Shown piece by piece: positions 1-7,265 of a stretch of DNA of 12,825 bases. Within the stretch, counting starts at the first letter, position 1. Each line of letters opens with the position of its first letter. The stretch is taken from NCBI GenBank assembly GCA_016256075.1, contig SDVU01000502.1, positions 1 to 12,825 on the forward strand, written 5' to 3'. Made by a program: the position numbers and the translations under genes. The notes under the pieces are model-generated. The model made no database searches and was not told the origin of the DNA. It saw nothing but the letters and a program-made list of their open reading frames with translations. The stretch comes from Dictyocoela muelleri (taxonomy: Eukaryota; Microsporidia).

Positions 1-377
1 ACATTTTATAAAATTTTCCCTTTCTTTTATCATTAACTTTTACTAAAATTTCCCTCCGACCGTATAATTTTCCCTCCCACCGTATATTTAACTTTTGCCG
101 AAAAAAGAAAGTTTTTATATAATCATTTTATTGTTATATTGAGTATAAAAATTTTATAAGAAATTACTAAATATGGTATTATTTTAAGTATAAAAATCTA
201 TTTTTTTTTTATTTATTAACAGCTAATTTTAACGACGTTTTATAAAAATTATTTTTTTTAGTTTAATTTTTTAAGGGTTCTGGCCCGTTGAAGTTACCTT
301 TTATTTCTTTCTTTGTAGATTTTTTTCATTATATTTTTTTTCTATAATATTTTCTTGTGTGTAATAAATTGACGTTG
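1..377. other. AT-rich low-complexity DNA, no gene
   Basis: I see no coding sequence here on either strand. The stretch is mostly T and A runs. The only structured part is a two-unit tandem repeat at 47-85 (AATTTCCCTCCGACCGTAT followed by AATTTTCCCTCCCACCGTAT). It puts C-rich blocks on the plus strand and may be the left partner of the G-rich block at 699-737. Confidence 0.6.
47..85. repeat. Two-unit C-rich tandem repeat
   Basis: Two adjacent ~19-20-bp units share TTTCCCTCC(G/C)ACCGTAT. A looser partial copy (ATTTTCCC) lies at 13-20. In DNA this AT-rich the C blocks stand out. Read on the minus strand they resemble the G-block motif at 699-737 and the ends of the 2773-3682 element, so they may be one end of a similar inverted-repeat element. 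That pairing is an inference and the alignment is loose. Confidence 0.45.
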
Positions 378-660
378 AGGGGGTATATATCACTGCAAAA
401 TGGGTCTATAACACTGCAAAATGGGTCTATAACACTGCAAAATGAGTCTGTAACCAGTAAAGAAGAGTCTATAACATGCAAAGAAGAGTCTATAACTTGC
501 AAAATGGGTCTAAAAATTTGCAAAAATGGGTCTATAACTATGCAAAAAGGGGTTTATAACTTTGCAAAAATGGGTCTATAAGTTTGTAAAAATGGTTCTA
601 TAACTTTTCAAAAATGGGTCTATAACTTTGCAAAAATGGGTCTATAACTTTGCAAAACCC
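378..660 (+). repeat. Tandem array of ~21-bp 'B' units, forward orientation
   Basis: About 13 diverged units of 20-23 bp have the consensus TCTATAACTTTGCAAAAATGG. Units at the left end read CACTGCAAAATGGG and those at the right end read TTTGCAAAAATGGG, so neighbouring units are more alike, as expected from local unequal exchange. The array ends in TTTGCAAAACCCTGTA. The outer edge of the B layer in the big foldback (9790-9800) reads TTTGCAAAGCCATGTA, so the same boundary is present in both places. Because many units are 21 bp, short reading frames run through both strands and encode heptad-like peptides. I read these as a by-product of unit length and not as genes. Confidence 0.85.
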
Positions 661-698
661 TGTAAAAAAATAGATGTTTTAAATAAATAGGCAAAAAA

Positions 699-737
699 GA
701 GGGGGGGTAAAAATCGGGGTGGGTAATATAGGGGGGG
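699..737 (+). other. G-run cluster, candidate G-quadruplex
   Basis: Four G runs occur within 37 bp in otherwise ~80% AT sequence: seven at 701-707, four at 716-719, three at 721-723 and seven at 731-737, with spacers of 8, 1 and 7 bases. The first spacer is one base longer than the usual quadruplex rule. The block also reads as two copies of a GGGG-G-GTAA-AT motif like those at the ends of the 2773-3682 element, so it may instead be a terminal transposase site. Confidence 0.45.
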
Positions 738-844
738 AACTGTATATCTTAGCTAAATTAAATTACAATTAATTTAATGCAATGATTAGTTTTCAATTAG
801 CTTAATTAAAATAATTACTATTTTGGGTATATTTTGTTGGCACG

Positions 845-1071
845 AAAAGTGACCGAGCAATAAAAATGACCGGGCATAAAAAACTATAAAAAGGGTTAGA
901 TTATTGTTTCATCCATCATTTATTTTTTTTCAAAAATATTTATATGTCAATTTATTAAGACCCTCAGAACTAAAAGTGACCGTAATGTTTTAAAGTAAAA
1001 TTTCTAATAAATATCATTAATGAATTGAAAGGAAAAATTCGTGAATGTAAATAAAAAAATAAAAGTGGCCG
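845..1071 (+). repeat. Dispersed AAAAGTGACCG motif, four copies
   Basis: The motif AAAAGTGACCG occurs at 845-855 and 972-982. Near copies are AAAAATGACCG at 862-872 and AAAAGTGGCCG at 1061-1071. All four have the same orientation and lie within 230 bp between the two opposed B arrays. CCG is rare elsewhere in the window. Spacing is irregular (17, 110 and 89 bases), so this is not a simple tandem repeat. I cannot assign a function. Confidence 0.5.
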
Positions 1072-1160
1072 GTTAAATTTTTCACTAAAAAATTTAATTG
1101 ATTTTTTGATATTAATTTTAAAGTTTAAATAATTTCAATTTCATGGGTTTTAATAGTCTA

Positions 1161-1365
1161 GTTATCTTCCTAAAAGTTATAGACTTCTTTTTCTAAAGTT
1201 ATTGACACCTTTTCCAGAGTAATAGACATTTTTTTCATAGTTATAGACATATTTTCCCTGAGTTATAGACATATTTCCTCAGAGTTATAAACCCATTATT
1301 TCAAAGTTATAAAAACAGTTTTCCAGAGTTATAGACACAATTTGTCGGAGTTATAGACTTATTTA
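1161..1365 (-). repeat. Tandem array of ~22-bp 'B' units, reverse orientation
   Basis: About nine or ten units of 20-23 bp begin GTTATAGAC or close variants and carry a T/C-rich second half (for example ATATTTTCCCTGA). This is the reverse complement of the B unit at 378-660, more diverged. The two arrays face each other across ~500 bp. Relative to the big foldback at 8411-10004 their order is turned inside out: here the TGTA boundary of the 378-660 array faces inward, whereas in the foldback the same boundary faces outward. Confidence 0.75.
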
Positions 1366-1369
1366 AATA

Positions 1370-1924
1370 TTTAACAAAAATATGTACCACAAATAATACC
1401 TATGGAACCCGAAAACGTTAAAATGTCTGTAATATCCAGTTCAGCAACTAAATTTTACGTGAAAAGATAATAAATAAACATACGCTAAGAAAAAATTCAG
1501 AATAAACACCAATACTTTTCGATTTTAATATTATTAAGTTCCATAAAAATTTGTATTATTTAAATCCGAAAAGATATTTGAGTTTATGTACTAAATCGCT
1601 TTGAGACTACCGTAAATTAAATGTAAAAAAAAGCAAAAAATAAATAATAATATACTAATATTTATAAAGTTCGATAAAAAGAACGTTTTTTGTAAAAATT
1701 TTAGGTATTTATACTTTTCTAATTATTAAAACAGGAAAAAAAATTAAAAATAAACCCAATCCAAAATTATTAAAAAAAATAATCGATTATGTGAGATTTT
1801 TTGGTTTAGTGTCATCCTTAATTTTACTACGGATTAAAAAGGATCAACGAGAATATATCTTGCAATTTTCATAGTATATTTCAAATTATTTTAACCAAGA
1901 AAAAAATTGATAATGAACGGTGTT
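1370..1924. other. AT-rich DNA, nothing recognised
   Basis: I see no reading frame of useful length, no family motif and no clear repeat in this ~550-bp stretch on either strand. It consists of A and T runs with scattered unique sequence. Confidence 0.55.
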
Positions 1925-2000
1925 GTACCGACATTCCATTTGATCTGATATTTATAGTTATTTTTTAGCCGAGCCAATTTTGTATAAATTCTTGAAAATG
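1925..2000 (+). repeat. Left copy of ~75-bp direct repeat
   Basis: This copy runs from GTACCGACATTCCATTTG to CTTGAAAATG and matches 2407-2481. The best conserved block is GAGCCAATTTTGTATAAAT. The two copies flank the inverted-repeat element at 2009-2399 on its outer sides in the same orientation. At this length they are not a normal target-site duplication. Confidence 0.7.
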
Positions 2001-2008
2001 TTTCCATT

Positions 2009-2399
2009 CAACATTTTGCCACTTAGTGAAAAACGCTTGATTTTTCGATCATTTTCCCAATAAAAAATCATAGGTAATAATTAACTATTTATAAACATCA
2101 ATCACGTATCTATTAGATGTGAAGATTATAAAAAATAAAATTTGCATTAGTAGAGAACAAAATCAACAAATTCTCTATTTATTGACAAGTTAAATGCGTA
2201 TAAATAATAGTGATAAAATAAATTATGTACATAAGTAAAATAAATATTACAAAAAAAAGGTTTTTTAATTTTAGGCTGTTTCTTCAAAATTAAAAAAATT
2301 TTTTTTTTGATTTTTTTGTTTTACAACTTTTATATTATTTTTAATAGTAGTAAAACGATCAAAAAATCCAGCGTTTTGCCACCAAGTGGCAAAATGTTA
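2009..2399. mobile_element. MITE-like inverted-repeat element (~390 bp)
   Basis: The ends are inverted repeats of about 50 bp: left 2009-2058 begins CAACATTTTGCCACTTAGTG, and right 2349-2399 reads back as TAACATTTTGCCACTTGGTG. The right end is itself a short hairpin, TTTTGCCACCAAGTGGCAAAA, in which the CCAC and GTGG arms pair; the left end has lost part of this. The interior (~2060-2348) is AT-rich with no coding sequence. The layout suits a non-autonomous DNA element. Its family is unknown to me. Confidence 0.65.
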
Positions 2400-2406
2400 G
2401 ATAAAG

Positions 2407-2481
2407 GTACCAGTATTCATTTGATTTGATTATAATAGGTATTTTTTGCGCAGAGCCAATTTTGTATAAATATTTGTCAAA
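2407..2481 (+). repeat. Right copy of ~75-bp direct repeat
   Basis: This is the partner of 1925-2000. It runs from GTACCAGTATTCATTTG to TATTTGTCAAAG and shares GAGCCAATTTTGTATAAAT exactly. It begins within ten bases of the right end of the 2009-2399 element, as the left copy ends within ten bases of its left end. Confidence 0.7.
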
Positions 2482-2604
2482 GTCGATAGAGATTCCAAGC
2501 CGTAGCGATCCATGCCATTAATGTTTAAAAAAAATTTTATAAAATTATTTAATAATTTATTGAAATTATTAAATTTACTAGGGGCTATACAAAAAATAAA
2601 TTAA

Positions 2605-2771
2605 ATATTTTTTTTATTTGGATTAATTATTTTTTAAAAATTTTTGTATTTGTATTAATCATATTTTACAAATACATTAAAAGGCTTAAAAACTGTTTTA
2701 ATTAATTTCTAATATTTTTAATCCCTTTAATGTATTTTTAAAAAAATAATTAATACAAATAAAAAAAATAT
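2605..2771. repeat. Small AT-rich foldback
   Basis: The arm starting at 2605 (AATATTTTTTTTATTTGGAT) pairs with the arm ending near 2771 (ATACAAATAAAAAAAATATT). Pairing continues inward through ATTAAAAGG near 2680 and CCTTTAATGTATT near 2717, with mismatches. It could be a degenerate MITE. Low complexity raises the chance of a coincidental match, but the match to a non-simple core (TACATTAAAAGG) supports a real inverted repeat. Confidence 0.5.
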
Positions 2772-2772
2772 T

Positions 2773-3682
2773 AGATCATGTAGTCGAATACCCCCCTAAT
2801 GGTATCATGTTGCTTTTACCACCCCCGTTAGGTTTAAATATACATAAAATAATAATAATAAATATAAAGAAAAAAACTATAAGAAGAAAAAAAATAAAAT
2901 CATATTTATTAATTTTGCTTCCATTTTATTAATTTTAAAATTTCTAGGAAAGCTCCTTTTGGTTCTCACCCGGTTTAGTCTAACCCTAAAGTCATATTGA
3001 GAAGAGAAACGACAATATTGAAACATAAGCTAAATTTCATGGCATTTAATAATCCTGGACCCCTTTTTCATATTCTCATATTTTCATTTCCAAATTAGGA
3101 AATAGCACCGCGAATTTCCTAATTTAGAAATAAAAATATGAGAATATGAAAAAGGGGTCCAGGATTATTAAATGCCATGAAATTTCGCTTATGTTTCAAC
3201 ATTGTCGTTTCTCTTCTCAATATGACTTTAGGGTTAGACTAAACCGGGTGAGAACCCACTGATGAATGGCCTTCATATAGAAGGATAACATAATGAAATG
3301 GATATACCCACGGAACCACCTGTCATAAGTATAATTTTTTAGAACCGGATACGAGAATTCATACTCAACATGTAGAAAGTTTTAATAATTAATTAAAGCT
3401 AAAAATAAAAAAGGAAAAGGTCAGATGTATAATCAGAGATCAGCATTTCTTAAATATTTTATTTTCATTGACTATACTAAAGAATAAGCATTTAATGAGA
3501 TATTAAAACTTATTACAATAAATTAGTTTATTAAAACATTATTTATTAAAATTATTTATTTAAATTATTTTCATCTTTACATGCAATCAAAATAAATATA
3601 ATAATATTGATAATTTTTTTTTCAGGGGAGGGTGGTAATCTTCACATGATTCATTTACGGGCAGGTAATATTCACACGATCT
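2773..3682. mobile_element. Element with G/C-block inverted ends and internal palindrome
   Basis: The left end (2773-2830) begins AGATCATGTAGTCGAATACC. The right end (3622-3682), read back, begins AGATCGTGTGAATATTACC. Each end holds two ~28-bp subrepeats of the form CATGTG-A-ATTACC-CCC: left near 2777 and 2805, right near 3680 and 3652. Such paired subterminal repeats are typical of transposase-binding sites. Inside lie a 296-bp palindrome and ~360 bp of noncoding DNA (3257-3620). No transposase frame is present, so it would be non-autonomous. I could not settle a target-site duplication. Confidence 0.5.
2961..3256. repeat. Near-perfect 296-bp palindrome
   Basis: The two 143-bp arms (2961-3103 and 3114-3256) match at 139 of 143 positions by my count and are separated by a 10-base loop, AGCACCGCGA. 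The arms are of ordinary complexity, so this is not chance in AT-rich DNA. Three of the four mismatches would be G-U pairs in an RNA copied from the plus-strand template, that is, a minus-sense transcript. The arms stop abruptly at both outer ends. A transcript would form one long hairpin, and the DNA could extrude a cruciform. I find no coding potential. Confidence 0.9.
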
Positions 3683-4099
3683 CTTTTTTTCTATCATTGC
3701 ATTTCCGAAAATTTCTTTCTTAAGGCATATTTCGCTTATTTATAACGGTAATTACGTAGTAAAATTTCCGTTGCTAAAAAGATTGTGTTTTTATTTTGAT
3801 TAATGCTTAAATGAATGAAAACATCATATGGTTTACGAGAAATAGATAGGTTATATTTATAAAACACACATTAATTATGTTTCGTAAGGCTGTTCAGATT
3901 ATTCGTACATTCTTGATTAAATTTCGTAGTTTTGGTATGTTTAATATTATTTAAAATGAAAAGGTCTCGGGGTAGTAAGTGATATATTGGGTTCATTTAT
4001 TGGTTAATATTTCGATGAGGAACTGAACTTAGTACTCCTCTTTGATTATTTTTAAAACATTTTGTAAATTGTTTTAGATTATTGGGAAAATAATAGAGA
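3683..4099. other. No gene seen; possibly eroded retroelement DNA
   Basis: Neither strand has a recognisable product. The stretch lies downstream, in minus-strand sense, of the Ty3/Gypsy-like pol fossil and may hold its eroded continuation, but I see no integrase or LTR signature. Confidence 0.4.
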
Positions 4100-4262
4100 A
4101 ACTACTAGATAATCCGTAACTTTAGTAAAAAAAGATAGCATACTCTTTGTCAATTTGTGTGATAAAACCACAAAGAGCCAAAAATATTACTTTAAATTAT
4201 AATAAAGAGCGTATCAGATCATTCCAATCGAACTTTCCCGATTTTGTAAAGTAACGATACAG

Positions 4263-4316
4263 CCCTTTTCATTATTATAAATCACTCATTTCATTATTAT
4301 AACTCACTAATTTCAT
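4263..4316 (-). repeat. Short run of 22-bp 'A' satellite units
   Basis: About two and a half units of the 22-bp A repeat are present in reverse orientation (ATCACTCATTTCATTATTATAA is one unit at 4281-4302). The same unit makes up the outermost layer of the foldback at 8411-10004, more than 4 kb away. Here it sits between the RNase H part of fossil 1 and the left end of the 4325-4987 element. Confidence 0.75.
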
Positions 4317-4324
4317 GGTGCTTC

Positions 4325-4987
4325 TAGCGTAAGTTTACCAAAGGTAAGGTAGCTACCTTTGACATTTTTTTTAAAAAATTTATCAATAAAAATAATATAA
4401 AAATAATATATATTTTAGTTGACATATCGCTTTAATATTTCTTTAGAAATTTTATAAATTCATTTTGATTGAATTTCTATGAAACTTCACCTGAATAAAT
4501 ATGATGTTATATATCGCCAATATCTTTGCGCACTACATCATGTTATTTTCTCATTTATAATTTTAAGCGTGACAAAAATCCGGTTATCTTTCTCTTAGAC
4601 ACACACTCTTTTCTAAAAAAATATCGCAATGTTCTAAATATAGCATTAGTAAAGGCTAATGTATTTTTATATTGTCGTATATACATATTTTAAGAATCAG
4701 TTTACAAAACTTGGCAATAGCGACTTATATTTTATACTGTTTTTTTAATATGTATAAGACAATATAAATTTTTTATCTTTTAAAAATACCATATTTAGTA
4801 ATATAATTTTTTCAGAGAAGATAGAGGAGGAAGAGTGAAACACGTTTTTCACAATAAAAAAATGAAATAGACTGCCAATATCTATGAAATTTTTATCGAA
4901 ACATTGAAAATTATAGTTATAATTTTTTTAAAGTTTTTTTTTGCTTTTCTAGTGTAAGTGGACCATTTTTATGGTCCACTTACGCTA
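4325..4987. mobile_element. MITE-like element with TA ends, inside pol fossil 1
   Basis: The left end TAGCGTAAGTTTACCA (4325-4340) and the right end TGGTCCACTTACGCTA (4972-4987) are inverted repeats matching at 14 of 16 positions. If the outer TA is the target duplication, the element is 659 bp (4327-4985), as in Tc1/mariner-type MITEs. A third copy, TAGTGTAAGTGGACCA, at 4950-4965 forms a tight hairpin with the right end. At the left, AAGGTAGCTACCTT (4346-4359) is a perfect 14-bp palindrome. A further inverted repeat joins about 4663-4695 and 4743-4778 around TATTGTC and GACAATA. No coding sequence is visible. Reverse transcriptase similarity stops at 4988 and RNase H similarity resumes below 4250, which suggests insertion into the fossil. 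Confidence 0.6.
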
Positions 4988-5940
4988 AAATACTCAGAAG
5001 GGTGATTCAAAATTTGTTCATTACCTTCTGAATAGTTTTCGGGCGTTCGATAATCAGTATATAACGCGTAATAATTCGTACCTTTTGCAATTTATTCCAA
5101 AGTCTGTCTACTTGATTGATTTTTCGTCAAGCGGTATTTGGTAAGGCCAATGTTAAGATATATTTAGGGGAATACGTATAATTTTGTAGTTGTGTTATCA
5201 TTTAATTAATATTCGGAAAAGGTTAGTTAGTTTTAAGAGTTATTCCATTCAGTTTACAATAATAAATTACTGCCCGTTCTCTATCATTTTTTTTAAAATA
5301 GGTAATGCTGATGAATATTACTTTGATTTACTTTCTTGTATTATTCTATTTTCTAATAGTAATTTAATTCATTTTAAACGCTCTTCAATATATTTGACAT
5401 ATTCGATACGATGTATGTCTGGAATTTTATCGCCGTGGGGTGAAATTTATTGCTTATTTACCTTTTTTTCACTAATTTCTTTGATATTAAACACATATAA
5501 TTTTTTTTCAAAACCGCAAAATTTTAAGTCGGATGTTATGTTTGCATTTATGCTTGTTTTTTTATAAAATAATTTTTAAATTCATTTGAGATACTTGCAA
5601 AAATCAATTCATAATCTAGGTTGTGAAGTGAAATTTTCCCCGCAAAAAGATCAATCGTGTCTAATTATTCAATAAAAAATCGATTCCGAAAATTCGCGAT
5701 TTTCACAATTCTTCAGAGTCTTGCTCTGACCCAATATTGACCACTTTTTCACGTTTTAGATACAGTTCTGAATTTGTCTCATTAGATGTTTAAATGGTCG
5801 TTCCATCTAATAATATTGACTTTTCTTTTTTTATTCTTCAAACCGCAAATGGTTTTCATTCACTATATTTTCATCAATATAAGTAAAACCAGTTACGGTA
5901 TCTAAGAGAAAATTATAATTTTTTTATAAGTTCAAGGCTG

Positions 5941-6337
5941 TGTAACTGCCCATAACCAAGGTAGGGGGACGTGATATATAAATTTGTTTTAAAAAAAAAT
6001 AAAAAAATGTAAAACATTTTTCTTCATTATTTTTAACTTTATAACCTTAAAGAATACTCGGATAAAAACCATTTTTTCAAAAATTTACATCGAGTCTATT
6101 TGCTACTTAATATAATTTTTTATAATAAATGTACTATTTAACATAAAATAGAATTAAAACAGTTGATATTACTAATTTTAATTGGTAAATCGCGGATTTT
6201 ATTAAGTTTTTAAATATAAAAAAGACACGTTCTCAATAAATAATCATATTATAGATGTTATATGCATAGAAATTCGATGCAAAAAACATATATTAGGGAT
6301 TACATCAAGTCTATTTACTCACTATGGTAAAATAAAT
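5941..6337. other. Noncoding DNA with a diverged direct repeat
   Basis: The segment starting at 6086 (TTACATCGAGTCTATTTGCT) and the one starting at 6300 (TTACATCAAGTCTATTTACT) are direct repeats. The similarity runs on to AATAAATGTACTATTT near 6125 and AATAAATGGTACTGTCC near 6331. The second copy runs straight into the foldback at 6338, so the first looks like an older partial copy of the same junction. I see no gene. Confidence 0.45.
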
Positions 6338-6652
6338 GGTACTGTCCTATTATAGAGTCAACTTTATAAGCTATATAAAGAGTTGGCTCGAAACTATTTA
6401 TTACATTCATTATCTATATGTTCTCATACTCTTGCAAAAAATTTCATATTCTTCTAATATCTTCTATATGTATATTTTTTTAAATATTCTTCGAAGCAGA
6501 AGATAAAAAAAAATATACATATAGAAAATATCAGAAGAATATGAAATCTTTTGAAAGAGTATGAGAACATATAAATCATGAATGTAACAGATAGTTTCTA
6601 GTCAACTCTTTTATATGTCTTCTAAAGTCGGACTCTATAATAGAACAGTACC
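6338..6652. repeat. Foldback element, 315 bp
   Basis: The outer arms begin GGTACTGTCCTATTATAGAG at the left and end CTCTATAATAGAACAGTACC at the right. Pairing continues with mismatches and small gaps through GTTACATTCAT or its equivalent, TATGTTCTCATACTC and ATATGTATATTTTTT, to a short loop around 6485-6505. The arms are about 140-150 bp each and roughly 85-90% matched by eye, so it is older than the 2961-3256 palindrome. It has no coding content and is best read as a MITE or foldback. Confidence 0.8.
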
Positions 6653-6689
6653 TTTTAGTGTTATAGTATCAGGAAATTTTTAATGGTTA

Positions 6690-6900
6690 ATTGCGTTTAT
6701 TATGTCGTGGTTTTTTGTTTTTGTTAATATTCGGAGACTTATGATCAGAAATTGTTTCATTCAGAGATTCCTTCGTAGAATCTACCGGGTCAGACATGGC
6801 ATCAATATTTTGAATATTTAATCACGCATTTTCGAACCACTAACTTTGAAAACACGTAGTGAAATGACCCCTCTTTTTATAATTTCTATTAGATCCTTCG
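6690..6900 (-). mobile_element. Possible gag-like remnant of a Ty3/Gypsy-like element
   Basis: The minus strand shows a hydrophilic stretch rich in S, N, K and P (about 6695-6835), preceded by a KKRGHFTTC block that resembles part of a gag zinc knuckle. It lies upstream of the protease part of fossil 1 in the same orientation, where gag would be expected, with the 6338-6652 foldback between. The resemblance is weak and it may be unrelated sequence. If real, it is old and broken. Confidence 0.25.
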
Positions 6901-7072
6901 AAATCAGATATACACTTAATTTTTTCTCAGGTTTTTAATTTCTTGTTTATATTAAGATATCCGAAGGTAATTGTTTTGTTTAATGTTAGAAAGGTGATAT
7001 CGTTACTTAACATGATTATATTCCTTATATTTCATTCCTAATAAGCCATAGATTATTTCTACAGTCTTATTA

Positions 7073-7212
7073 TAGGGTTTCCCGACCTAGATCGTTTTTG
7101 TGTCAATCTAGATCGTCATTTAGGGGGTACTTTAAATTTTTTAAAAAAATGTTTTTCAATCAAGATCGTTTTTGTGTCAATCTTGTTCGTTTTTGTGTCA
7201 ACCTAGATCGCC
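7073..7212 (+). repeat. Left inverted repeat with three internal direct repeats
   Basis: The repeat holds TCGTTTTTGTGTCAA at 7092-7106, 7166-7180 and 7187-7201, exact in all three. One outer and two adjacent inner copies give the IR/DR plan known from Sleeping Beauty, Minos and related Tc1 elements, where such repeats are transposase-binding sites. The spacing here is shorter and the third copy is unusual. Confidence 0.85.
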
Positions 7213-7265
7213 AATTAGAAAATTTTTGTTAAATAATAAGATAAAATAAAATAAAGTAAATAATT

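Larger units (their letters stand above)
4100..5940 (-). mobile_element. Ty3/Gypsy-like pol fossil 1 (broken, old)
   Basis: Reading the minus strand from 5940 downward, three parts in the usual Ty3/Gypsy order can be recognised. A retropepsin-like region lies at about 5600-5935 (FLLDT and a later GIDFLL-type block). A reverse transcriptase region lies at about 4990-5460, with IIQESKS, an ALPILKK-type block and PLDEKSIK near 5111-5134. An RNase H approach lies at about 4130-4245 (KFDWNDLI, then TQIDKEYAI). The copy is heavily decayed, with many breaks, and cannot be functional. It is interrupted at 4325-4987 by a MITE-like element, beside which are a few satellite units. I see no LTRs, so its true ends are unknown. 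Confidence 0.7.

Noticed and set aside
329-581. Overlapping small reading frames on both strands encoding heptad-like repeats
   Set aside because: They arise because B units near 21 bp keep any frame open on both strands. Units drift to 20-23 bp and break the frame, and there is no sign of a conserved protein.
1925-2481. Direct repeats as LTRs of a tiny retroelement
   Set aside because: They are ~75 bp, lack TG...CA ends, and enclose an inverted-repeat element with no primer-binding site, polypurine tract or coding sequence.
3257-3300. CTGATGA followed by a small hairpin and GAAA, like a hammerhead ribozyme core
   Set aside because: The CCTTC/GAAGG hairpin does not directly join the two core boxes, extra bases lie on both sides, and I could not find the paired outer stems and cleavage site.
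5190-5567. 125-residue plus-strand reading frame
   Set aside because: It lies antisense to the reverse transcriptase and flanking part of pol fossil 1, has a composition typical of translated AT-rich DNA and matches no family I know.
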